From Roseiflexaceae bacterium (GTDB lineage: Bacteria; Chloroflexota; Chloroflexia; Chloroflexales; Roseiflexaceae): a stretch of DNA of 10,074 nt. Of this stretch, positions 1 through 6,425 are shown in pieces. A model generated the notes under the pieces. It did no database searches. It saw only the letters and a list, made by a program, of their open reading frames with translations, and was not told where the DNA came from. The position numbers and the translations under genes were made by a program. The first letter of the stretch is position 1. The number at the start of each line of letters is the position of its first letter. Location of the stretch: positions 1-10,074 of the forward strand of contig JACMIM010000188.1 of assembly GCA_014381165.1 (NCBI GenBank), written 5' to 3'.

Positions 1-72
1 CAATGATACGTCGGCACTATGTATTGTACGCCTGCCAGCCCCAGCTTCTAGCCCCCAGCCCCCAAACAAGCT

Positions 73-1548
73 ATGCACAACTTCCTCGCCGTGGATCTCG
101 GCGCGTCATCTGGCCGTGTCATCCACGGGCGCTGGGATGGAGCGCGCTTTACGCTGAACGAGCTGCACCGCTTCGAGAATGGCGGGGTGGCCGTGCTGGG
201 CGCGCTGCATTGGGACATCTTGCGGCTGTGGGCTGAGATCAAGCGCGGCATTGGCGTGTACGCCCGCGAGGTCGGCGAGCCGCTGGTCAGCATCGGCATC
301 GATTCGTGGGCGGTCGATTACGGCCTGCTGGATGGTCAGGGCCAGTTGCTCGGCAACCCGCGCCACTACCGCGACGCACGCACGCAGGGCCTACCAGCCT
401 GGGTCGATGAGCGGGTCACGCGCGCCGCGCGCTACCGACGCACCGGCCTGCAACTGCTACCCTTCAACACGCTCTACCAGCTCGCCAGCCAGGCCCGCGC
501 TGGCGACCCACAGCTGCGTGCCGCCGAAACACTGCTGCTGATCCCCGACCTGCTTGGCTACTGGCTAACCGGCCGCAAAGCTAGTGAATACACCAACGCC
601 TCGACCACCGAACTGCTGAACTGCCACACCCGCCAGTGGGACACCGAACTACTTGAGCGTGTACACCTGCCCGCCGATCTGCTGCCGGAGCTACTGCCCG
701 CAGGCAGTCTGCTTGGCCCGCTGCTGCCGGAGCTGTGCGTGGAGCTTGGCCTGCCTGATGTGCCGCTGGTTGTTGCGCCGGGCACCCACGATACCGCCAG
801 CGCGGTGGCCGGCGTGCCGGGGTTGGATGAGCACAGTTGCTATATCAGCAGCGGCACTTGGAGTTTGGTCGGCCTGGAGGTGCCAGAGCCGATCACAAGT
901 GCGGCGGCACTGGCGCTGAACCTGACCAACGAGGGCGGCGTGTATGGCAGCATCCGGCTGCTGAAGAATGTCGGCGGCATGTGGCTGTTGCAGGAGTGCC
1001 AGCGCACCTGGGCACGCCAGGGTCGCCAATTCAGCTGGGACGAACTGCTGGCCGTTGCGGCTGCCGCGCCGCCGTTTGTGGGCCTGATCGACCCCGACGC
1101 GCCCGAACTGCTCAACCCAAGCGACATGCCCGCCGCGATCGGCGCGCTGCTTGTGCGCAGTGGCCAGCCCGCAGCCGCGAGCGAGGGCGCGCTGATTCGC
1201 TGCTGCCTGGAAAGCCTGGCACTGCGCTACCGCTGGGTGATTGCGGGGCTGGAGGCAGCCGCAGGCCGTACAATCGAGCTGGTGCGGGTAGTCGGCGGCG
1301 GCAGCCAGAACGCGCTGCTCTGCCAGATGACCGCCAACGCCTGCGCCCGCCCAGTCGTGGCCGGGCCGGTCGAGGCAACCGCACTGGGCAACCTGGCGGT
1401 ACAGGTGATCAGCGCTGGCATGCTGCCAAATTTGGCCGCAGCGCGCGCCGCGATCGGCGCGTCGTTCCCGCAGGCGCACTACCCGCCCAACGACCGCGCC
1501 GCGTGGGATACGGCGTATGCGCGCTGGCGGGCGCTGTTAGATGCTTAA
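73..1548 (+). CDS. rhaB: Rhamnulokinase (L-rhamnulose kinase)
   Basis: Phosphorylates L-rhamnulose to L-rhamnulose-1-phosphate with ATP, the second step of cytoplasmic L-rhamnose catabolism. The 491-residue protein has the full length and two-lobed layout of the FGGY kinase family. The N-terminal lobe opens with AVDLGASSGRV (6-16). GIDSWAVDYGLLD (75-87) is the sugar-site region of rhamnulokinases. GTHDTASAVAGVP (237-249) carries the expected catalytic Asp240. SSGTWSLVG (259-267), GGGSQNALLCQ (408-418) and GPVEATALGNLAVQ (431-444) form the C-terminal nucleotide lobe. The ATG is well fixed: an in-frame TAG lies at 49-51 with no other start codon between, although no Shine-Dalgarno is visible before it and the 72 bp upstream show only C-rich low-complexity sequence. 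The 3' end overlaps the converging ABC exporter gene by 12 bp. Identification is secure; it fits the rhamnosidase encoded across from it. Confidence 0.95.
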   Translation: MHNFLAVDLGASSGRVIHGRWDGARFTLNELHRFENGGVAVLGALHWDILRLWAEIKRGIGVYAREVGEPLVSIGIDSWAVDYGLLDGQGQLLGNPRHYRDARTQGLPAWVDERVTRAARYRRTGLQLLPFNTLYQLASQARAGDPQLRAAETLLLIPDLLGYWLTGRKASEYTNASTTELLNCHTRQWDTELLERVHLPADLLPELLPAGSLLGPLLPELCVELGLPDVPLVVAPGTHDTASAVAGVPGLDEHSCYISSGTWSLVGLEVPEPITSAAALALNLTNEGGVYGSIRLLKNVGGMWLLQECQRTWARQGRQFSWDELLAVAAAAPPFVGLIDPDAPELLNPSDMPAAIGALLVRSGQPAAASEGALIRCCLESLALRYRWVIAGLEAAAGRTIELVRVVGGGSQNALLCQMTANACARPVVAGPVEATALGNLAVQVISAGMLPNLAAARAAIGASFPQAHYPPNDRAAWDTAYARWRALLDA

Positions 1549-3273
1549 TTGCATGTTGTATACATTCGCATAGGCACCATTCAAGGCAAGTAACTCTTCG
1601 TGCGTGCCTTGTTCATCAACACCGTTCCTTGATAACACAACAATTCTTCGTGCATTTTTGACGGTTGATAACCGATGGGCAATCACAAGTGTTGTGCGAT
1701 TGTGCGCGAGCGCCTCCAACGAGATTTGAACGGCTCGTTCACTGGCATTGTCTAGCGCACTCGTCGCTTCATCAAAAATGATGATTGGTGGATTCTTCAA
1801 GAACACGCGGGCAATACTCAATCTTTGCTTTTGCCCGCCGGATAATTTTACGCCGCGTTGACCAATATCCGTGTTGTATCCATCTGCTAACGCCATGATA
1901 AACTCATGAGCATTGGCCTTTTTGGCTGCCGCAATAATTTCTTCCACGCTTGCATCAAGTTTACCATAGCGAATATTGTCTAAAACTGTTCCAGCGAACA
2001 AATACACGTCTTGCTGAACAATGCCAATGTTATTTCGCAGCGAACGCATGGTAACATCTCGAATGTCGCTTCCATCGAGCAGTATCTGCCCCTTGTTCAC
2101 ATCATAGAAGCGAGGAATCAACGAGCAGAGTGTGGTTTTACCAACGCCCGAGGCTCCAACTAATGCAATGTAGTCGCCTGCTTGTATATCCAACGATACA
2201 TTCTTCAAGACATACGCCTGGTCTTCTTTATACTTGAAGCTTACGTCTTTGAATTCCACACGCCCGTGAACATGGGCGAGGTCAATCGCGCTGGTCGAAT
2301 CTTGAATATCTGGCTGCACCGCGAGAACTTCCATAAACCGATCGAACCCGGTGATGCCTTCCTGATACAACCGTGCGAAGTTCAGTGCGGTTCGAATGGG
2401 TTCCACAAGGATACCAACATATAACAGATAGACCAGCAAATCAGCCAAATCTAAAGAGCCATTGACCATGTTAACTCCGCCGAAGACGACCACAACAACA
2501 GTAAGAATCTGCGTGAATGCAACTATCCCATTATGCAAGTAGGCCTCAATCTTATGGGCCGCTCTCATACTATCAACAAAGAAGCTATTCTCGCGGGCGA
2601 ATTTCCGCTTTTCTATATCCTCGTTGATAAATGACTTAACGACTCTGATACCTGCCAATGAATCTTCAACTTGGGCGTTGATATCGCCGATTCTGTCCTT
2701 ACTTTTTCTCAGAGCTATATTTACTTTTCGGTTAAAATAGAACGCATACATAGCCATAAAGGGCAAGAACAGAAAGACGACCAGCGTGAGTTGAACATTG
2801 ATCGTCATTAGAATAATGAAGGTGCCAAAGAACTTCAGGAATGTAATGACGATATCTTCAGGCCCGTGGTGATACAATTCGCCCAGCGCAAAGGTATCGT
2901 TGGTAATATGGTTCATCAACTGGCCAGTCTTTTGATCATCATAGAAACTAAATGATAGTTTTTGGTAATGATCGAATAGTTCATTGCGCATGTCGCCTTC
3001 CATCATAGTGCCCATCATATGCCCTTGATAGTCGACAAATGCGTTGCACAAGGCATACACGAGAATCAGCACGAGCATAATCGCCCCTACTCCGTAGATT
3101 TGGCCCAGAGCGTCGGGCGCATTTCCTTCTAAAATGTTCTTGGTGATGTATCTTGCGCATAACGGAAGCGCCAGCGTAATGGCTGCTACGATACATGCAC
3201 AGGCTAAATCCGCAGAAAGTAGCCCTAGATATGGTTTGTAATACGATACGAACTTCTTGCTTCGAGTATTCAC
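1537..3273 (-). CDS. ABC exporter, fused membrane and ATPase domains (multidrug/peptide type)
   Basis: An ATP-driven half-exporter in the inner membrane, probably a homodimer; the substrate is unknown. The start is placed at GTG (3273), because GAGGAG sits 7 nt upstream; a TTG 36 nt further up lacks such support. The 578-residue product begins NTRSKKFVSYYKPY. Membrane segments lie near residues 15-38, 60-82, 141-158, 160-180, 248-270 and 274-294. The ATPase has Walker A GASGVGKTT (373-381), Q-loop VQQD (419-422), signature LSGGQ (477-481), Walker B IIIFDE with Asp501 and Glu502, SALD (505-508) and the H-loop His533. All catalytic residues are intact. There is no N-terminal C39 peptidase domain. 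Base composition is much AT-richer than the flanking genes, and the sequence resembles Firmicutes exporters, so horizontal acquisition is likely. Expression probably starts at the promoter upstream of the 28-codon ORF. Confidence 0.94.
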   Translation of the reverse strand: MNTRSKKFVSYYKPYLGLLSADLACACIVAAITLALPLCARYITKNILEGNAPDALGQIYGVGAIMLVLILVYALCNAFVDYQGHMMGTMMEGDMRNELFDHYQKLSFSFYDDQKTGQLMNHITNDTFALGELYHHGPEDIVITFLKFFGTFIILMTINVQLTLVVFLFLPFMAMYAFYFNRKVNIALRKSKDRIGDINAQVEDSLAGIRVVKSFINEDIEKRKFARENSFFVDSMRAAHKIEAYLHNGIVAFTQILTVVVVVFGGVNMVNGSLDLADLLVYLLYVGILVEPIRTALNFARLYQEGITGFDRFMEVLAVQPDIQDSTSAIDLAHVHGRVEFKDVSFKYKEDQAYVLKNVSLDIQAGDYIALVGASGVGKTTLCSLIPRFYDVNKGQILLDGSDIRDVTMRSLRNNIGIVQQDVYLFAGTVLDNIRYGKLDASVEEIIAAAKKANAHEFIMALADGYNTDIGQRGVKLSGGQKQRLSIARVFLKNPPIIIFDEATSALDNASERAVQISLEALAHNRTTLVIAHRLSTVKNARRIVVLSRNGVDEQGTHEELLALNGAYANVYNMQLSI

Positions 3274-3280
3274 AATGGTT

Positions 3281-3286
3281 CTCCTC
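3281..3286 (-). promoter_or_regulatory. Ribosome binding site of the ABC exporter
   Basis: GAGGAG on the minus strand lies 7 nt before the GTG at 3273. It decides the start: the open frame extends further upstream through a hairpin, but no comparable site precedes the earlier TTG at 3309. Confidence 0.75.
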
Positions 3287-3307
3287 AAATAGGTAGCTGA
3301 AAATGGC

Positions 3308-3345
3308 AAAACAAAGCGACTACGGGCGTAAAATCCCGTAGCCGC
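3308..3345 (-). terminator. Intrinsic-terminator-like hairpin in the exporter leader (hairpin A)
   Basis: On the minus strand an 11-bp stem (3345-3335 with 3326-3316) encloses an 8-nt loop. It is followed by TTTGTTTTG, a U-rich tract broken by one G. One pair is G-U when read as minus-strand RNA and would be a C-A mismatch on the plus strand, so the minus transcript is the better-folding one. It lies about 35 nt before the exporter GTG and behind the putative promoter at 3668-3696, so it would act as an attenuator in front of the gene. It could instead be one unit of a dispersed palindromic repeat. Confidence 0.5.
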
Positions 3346-3369
3346 AATTATGATGATGTATAATCAAAG

Positions 3370-3398
3370 GGCCACGGGTGTGGTGTACACCCATGGCC
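3370..3398 (-). repeat. Second leader hairpin (hairpin B), related to hairpin A
   Basis: A 12-bp stem (3398-3387 with 3381-3370) with a 5-nt loop. It has one U-G pair in minus-strand RNA that would be an A-C mismatch on the plus strand. It shares its edges with hairpin A: TTGCGGC before the stem and CTTTG after it. The two hairpins are separated by 24 nt. It has only CCCTTTGATTATA behind it, a poorer U tract. It may be the first of two tandem leader structures or a copy of a dispersed repeat. Confidence 0.45.
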
Positions 3399-3540
3399 GC
3401 AAATAATCCCTTCGCAACCGATGAACGAGTAGAAGCAGCGCAAAGAGATCAACGCGCCGTTACGGCACGCTGAAGCAGTGCATTGCTACAACAGCTGTTA
3501 ACTCAACAGTCGTTCACGCAATCCGAAGGCACTCTTTTGG

Positions 3541-3627
3541 TTAAAAAGCGCACTCCACAAGCGAGCGGGCTAGGTCGCACCGGGCAACATTGGCCCGCTC
3601 GAGCGTATTGTGGGGGAAGCATGTCAT
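3541..3627 (-). CDS. 28-codon ORF with strong RBS: candidate leader peptide or small peptide precursor
   Basis: Not recognised as any known family. It encodes 28 residues, starting MTCFPHNTLERANVARCD and ending LVECAF, with cysteines at 3, 17 and 26 and no signal peptide or membrane segment. What makes it credible is its expression signals. AAAGGAGGT lies 6 nt before the ATG, and a promoter-like TTGACG-17-TACGCT lies about 40 nt upstream of that ATG. It is followed by about 270 nt of leader with two hairpins, then the ABC exporter. The likeliest role is a cis-acting leader peptide whose translation governs transcription into the exporter, as bmrB does for bmrCD in Bacillus subtilis. A modified peptide or signal precursor exported by the neighbour is an alternative, but no modification enzyme is nearby. 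Its base composition is closer to the host genes than to the AT-rich exporter. Confidence 0.5.
   Translation of the reverse strand: MTCFPHNTLERANVARCDLARSLVECAF
3562..3601 (-). repeat. 9-bp perfect inverted repeat inside the 28-codon ORF
   Basis: CGAGCGGGC (3601-3593, minus) is perfectly complementary to GCCCGCTCG (3570-3562), with a 22-nt loop. The structure covers codons roughly 9 to 22 of the small ORF, so a ribosome translating it would melt or reshape it. That is compatible with a regulatory leader, though a stem like this can also occur by chance in GC-rich DNA. Confidence 0.5.
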
Positions 3628-3633
3628 TGTTGT

Positions 3634-3642
3634 ACCTCCTTT
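3634..3642 (-). promoter_or_regulatory. Strong Shine-Dalgarno of the 28-codon ORF
   Basis: AAAGGAGGT on the minus strand, 6 nt (ACAACA) before the ATG at 3627. It is an almost complete complement of the 16S rRNA 3' end and the strongest ribosome binding site in the window. It fixes the start of the small ORF and argues that the ORF is translated. Confidence 0.75.
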
Positions 3643-3667
3643 GATAAAGCTTGAAGTATGTGGCAAG

Positions 3668-3696
3668 AGCGTACCACGCTGGTTTGCATGCGTCAA
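3668..3696 (-). promoter_or_regulatory. Sigma70-like promoter upstream of the 28-codon ORF
   Basis: On the minus strand, TTGACG (3696-3691) is separated by 17 nt from TACGCT (3673-3668). The -35 matches the consensus at five of six positions; the -10 is weak, at three of six. Transcription would begin near 3661, giving a short untranslated region of about 34 nt before the small ORF. No other promoter-like pair is evident between the rhamnosidase gene and the exporter. Confidence 0.45.
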
Positions 3697-3745
3697 GTCA
3701 GCCGTTGGGCGGAGGCGTGGCACAAGGTTGTGCGCCACCACCACG

Positions 3746-3767
3746 GCCACCGGATGAATCCGGCGGC
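3746..3767. repeat. Palindromic repeat with TGAA loop
   Basis: The sequence folds into a 10-bp near-perfect palindrome (3746-3755 with 3758-3767) centred on TGAA in plus orientation, with one A-C mismatch on the plus strand that becomes U-G on the minus. It lies 11 bp from a second TGAA-loop palindrome at 3779-3796, and the element at 8963-9140 contains a third. This looks like a dispersed repeat family rather than a gene part. Confidence 0.55.
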
Positions 3768-3778
3768 TGATACCTCAA

Positions 3779-3796
3779 AACGCGCTGAAGCGCGTT
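3779..3796 (-). terminator. TGAA/TTCA-loop hairpin behind the rhamnosidase gene, possible terminator
   Basis: AACGCGC TTCA GCGCGTT on the minus strand is a perfect 7-bp stem with a 4-nt loop, followed by TTGAGG. It lies 116 nt past the rhamnosidase stop. The trailing T run is short, so termination would be weak. It is equally well described as a copy of the palindromic repeat family. Confidence 0.4.
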
Positions 3797-3855
3797 GGAC
3801 GCGGTTAACCGGCCAAGTAGCAGCGAAAATCAACCGAATGTATACACGTCCCGGC

Positions 3856-3881
3856 CTTCGCGCTCTTCGCGCTCTTCGCGG
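3856..3881. repeat. Short tandem repeat, 9-bp unit, almost three copies
   Basis: CTTCGCGCT occurs twice in tandem (3856-3873), followed by a third partial copy ending in G (3874-3881). It lies 30 bp past the rhamnosidase stop codon, in noncoding DNA, and is followed by GTAAAAAG. No role can be assigned. Confidence 0.7.
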
Positions 3882-3911
3882 TAAAAAGTGCCCGGCTGAA
3901 GAGTTGCCCGG

Positions 3912-6317
3912 TTAGAACGTGTTCTGCCCGCCCACTAACGCCAGCGTGCCGCCGTTGGCGTACAGGGTGCCACTCACGCCCTCCGGCAGGGTGACGCAGC
4001 CGCGCAGCCGCCCATGCTCGGCCCACACGTCGCAGGCGATCTCGCCCTGCGGGTGCGGCATGCGCCCTGCCGCATGGGTCATTCCAGCTAACTGCGGGCG
4101 CACCTCCACTTCGGCGAAGCCGGGGGCGGCGGGCCGCACGCCTAACAGTGAGCTGTGGAAATGAAACAGCGGGTGCCCACCCCAGGCGTGGCAATCCGAG
4201 CGGTTGGTGGTCGGGTCGCCATTCTCGTAGGTAGTCTTGAAACCCAGCTCGACCTGGCGAAACCAGATCTGCATCCGCTCAAGAAACATATCCATGCGGC
4301 CTAGCTCACGGCAGGTTTCAAAGAAGTAATGCATGAAGTAGACGGTCGGCTGGGTCAGGCCGCTGTCGGGCCGAAACAGATTTGCGGCGATCAGCGTGCG
4401 CTGCTCCGGTGCGATACCGCCGCTCAATACGGCCAGGCACTGGCTGTGCTCGGTGAAAATCGTGTGCGCTGCGTCGTCGGCATATAGGCCGCGCGCCTCG
4501 TCCCAGAACTTCGTGACCATCGCCGCTGTCGCGCTGTCGGCCAGGCGGCGAAAGCGGGCCGCCAGCTCGTGCTCGCCGCATAGCGCCTCGACCTCGGCCT
4601 GGCGGCGGCTGCTGTAGATGTACTGCCAGTTGATCGGCGCGCAGACCTGGCCGGGCATGGCACCAGGGGCCTCGCCGCCCGGCCAGGTTTCCACCCAATC
4701 GACGTAATTCCAGCCGACTGGCGAACGAACCAGCCCGTCTTCGCCGCGCAACATGGTGAAGTGATCGAGCACACCGCGCGCGCCTGGCAGCAGCGTGCGG
4801 ACAAAGGCCTCGTCGCCCCGGTACATCAGGTAATCGTGCAGCATGGCCACATACCACAGCGAGAACGGCGGGATGATTTGGCGCTCGCGCGAGGGGTAGC
4901 GCGATTGCGTCAGGCCGTTGGCCATACGCGAGGCATCGAAGCAGCGCATGGCCTTGCGCGGCAGCCGGTCGTCGGCGCTGATCGTGTAGGTCAGCAGGCA
5001 CTCGATGCGCGTGTCGCCAATGTACATCAGCTGCTCGAAGTATGGGCAGTCCATGTAGGTCTCGTGGGCGCACATCTGGAGCGCCCGCACCGCGAGCGGG
5101 ACAACCTGAGCCAGCCGTGGGTCGCTCGCGGCGAACTGGGCCTCGTTTTCCAGCGGGTAGCGGGTTTCGCGGAAGGTGATTCGCTCGATCGTGAGCGGCT
5201 TGTTGCTGCTTTCCACCAGCAGCTCGAGATAGCGGCCCGCCTGCCACCACAGCGTCGAAAGCCGCCGCTGGCCACCGCCCAGCAGCCAGCGGTCGCCGAT
5301 ACCATCGCGGTTCCACCACATGGTTGTGAACAGCTTGCCCTCGATTTCGTTGCGGTTGCCTTTGTTCCAGCTGGTGTCGGCGAACAAGCTTTCCTGCCAG
5401 TTGAGGCGCAGGCTGCCGGCCTCGCCGCCACTGACAATCAGCTCGGGGTAGGCGCAGTAGTAGTCGCCAAGGTCGATAATCACGCGGCGGCGGGTGTTAG
5501 CGGGCAGCTCCAGCGCCGCGCCGCCGTCGAGCAGGGCTTGCCACGCGCCAGCCTCAGCGCCCAGATGATCGGCGGCGAATAGCGGCAGGCTGTGGGTCTC
5601 GCCGAGCGCGGGCGCAGACAGGTGGCGCACCACACCGATCTGGCGCGGCTCCTCGAGCATGGCGGGCAGCAACGCGGGGGCTAGCAGCTGCTGGTGTGGC
5701 AGCACCTGATTGTAGCTGGCGGCGCTGAAGCCGGGGTGCAGCACACGCGGCGGCAACCAGCCCACGCCCGCACCATGCGCAAAGCCGTGATCGAGCTTGG
5801 CCAGATCTAGCTCGATATTATGGCCAACGCCAAAGCCGGCCAGCGGGTGGGTGAAGCGGTAGCCGCCAAGCAGCTTGACCTGCCAGGGCGCGCTGCCAGT
5901 GGCGAACATGGCCAGGTCGGCATCGTCCTGCGGGCACAGTAACAATCCGGGGTGGAGCGAGTGCTGCGCATGTGGAGCCAGCTCGCCAAGCGCCCAAACG
6001 ACCGCCACCAGCGTGTGCTCGCCGGGGTCGAGCTGGAGATCATGGGTTTCGAAGAACCAGGGCCGCCCATCGCCGCGCTCGGGGCCGCGCCCCAGCCGCG
6101 CGCCATCCAGCCACAGCTCATAGCGCTCATCCGCCGAGACGTGCAGGCGCAGCGTGCGCGCCACCGCCAGCGTAAAGGGCAGCTTAAATGCAGCCACCCA
6201 GGGTGTGGGCATCGCCTCGTGCGGGGCGACCCAGTGGGCGGGCCAGGTGCCGCGCCGCGTCCAATCCTCGGCGTGCAGCCGGTGGGCGAATGGATCATCG
6301 GCGATAATTGTGCGCAT
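3912..6317 (-). CDS. Alpha-L-rhamnosidase, glycoside hydrolase family GH78
   Basis: Hydrolyses terminal alpha-L-rhamnose from rhamnosides by an inverting mechanism. The 801-residue protein has an N-terminal beta-sandwich region (about 40-130) typical of GH78, a further beta region, an (alpha/alpha)6 barrel (about 395-720) and the C-terminal beta domain, recognisable by LLGVRPAAPGF (724-734) and its following repeats. The segment DCPYFEQLMYIGD (423-435) matches the catalytic stretch of Bacillus sp. GL1 RhaB: Asp423, Glu428 and Asp435 have the same spacing as Asp567, Glu572 and Asp579 there, with Glu428 the likely acid. Glu698 in FKTTYENGD is the best candidate for the base. No signal peptide is present, so action is probably cytoplasmic. 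ATG is supported by AAGGGG 9 nt upstream. It lies 108 bp behind the six-hairpin glycosidase gene on the same strand and is probably cotranscribed with it. Confidence 0.92.
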   Translation of the reverse strand: MRTIIADDPFAHRLHAEDWTRRGTWPAHWVAPHEAMPTPWVAAFKLPFTLAVARTLRLHVSADERYELWLDGARLGRGPERGDGRPWFFETHDLQLDPGEHTLVAVVWALGELAPHAQHSLHPGLLLCPQDDADLAMFATGSAPWQVKLLGGYRFTHPLAGFGVGHNIELDLAKLDHGFAHGAGVGWLPPRVLHPGFSAASYNQVLPHQQLLAPALLPAMLEEPRQIGVVRHLSAPALGETHSLPLFAADHLGAEAGAWQALLDGGAALELPANTRRRVIIDLGDYYCAYPELIVSGGEAGSLRLNWQESLFADTSWNKGNRNEIEGKLFTTMWWNRDGIGDRWLLGGGQRRLSTLWWQAGRYLELLVESSNKPLTIERITFRETRYPLENEAQFAASDPRLAQVVPLAVRALQMCAHETYMDCPYFEQLMYIGDTRIECLLTYTISADDRLPRKAMRCFDASRMANGLTQSRYPSRERQIIPPFSLWYVAMLHDYLMYRGDEAFVRTLLPGARGVLDHFTMLRGEDGLVRSPVGWNYVDWVETWPGGEAPGAMPGQVCAPINWQYIYSSRRQAEVEALCGEHELAARFRRLADSATAAMVTKFWDEARGLYADDAAHTIFTEHSQCLAVLSGGIAPEQRTLIAANLFRPDSGLTQPTVYFMHYFFETCRELGRMDMFLERMQIWFRQVELGFKTTYENGDPTTNRSDCHAWGGHPLFHFHSSLLGVRPAAPGFAEVEVRPQLAGMTHAAGRMPHPQGEIACDVWAEHGRLRGCVTLPEGVSGTLYANGGTLALVGGQNTF

Positions 6318-6390
6318 GGGTCGTAACCCCTTGTAGCTATGATGGCGGATCCCAACCAGCCCCCCACGCCAAGGCCAGCACGCCGGGGCC

Positions 6391-6425
6391 AGCCACGCGT
6401 CTACGCGGGTCGGCGCGCGATGGCT
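6391..6425 (-). other. Bulged GC-rich hairpin directly behind a stop codon
   Basis: AGCCACGCG (6391-6399) pairs with CGCGATGGCT (6416-6425) apart from one bulged A. It begins at the base next to the TGA of the six-hairpin glycosidase gene. It has no T run, so it is not a typical terminator; it may stabilise the transcript or be accidental. The rest of the 108-bp gap to the rhamnosidase start shows no promoter that I can identify. Confidence 0.3.

Noticed and set aside
691..1479. A 262-codon minus-strand ORF opposite rhaB
   Set aside because: Antisense shadow of a well-identified kinase, with low-complexity Ala/Gln/Arg composition.
3274..3309. Twelve-codon N-terminal extension of the exporter from a TTG at 3309
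   Set aside because: The extension contains the GAGGAG ribosome binding site of the GTG at 3273; the shorter form matches the usual exporter N-terminus.
3320..3394. A 24-codon minus-strand ORF starting MGVHHTRGPLIIHHHN that runs through both leader hairpins
   Set aside because: No Shine-Dalgarno at a usable distance, and its codons are dictated by the palindromes; the sequence is better explained as RNA structure or repeat.
3310..3400. The two similar hairpins as a minimal CRISPR array
   Set aside because: Only two units, which are imperfectly similar to each other, with no cas genes and no regular spacers.
3343..3480. A cysteine-rich minus-strand frame (containing GCEGIICGHGCTPHPW) between the small ORF and the exporter, which would look attractive as a peptide precursor
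   Set aside because: It has no ATG or GTG with a ribosome binding site, and the cysteine/glycine content comes partly from hairpin B.
3658..3915. An 85-codon plus-strand ORF across the repeats behind the rhamnosidase gene
   Set aside because: It consists of palindromic and tandem repeats, overlaps the promoter of the small ORF on the opposite strand, and has no ribosome binding site or recognisable protein features.
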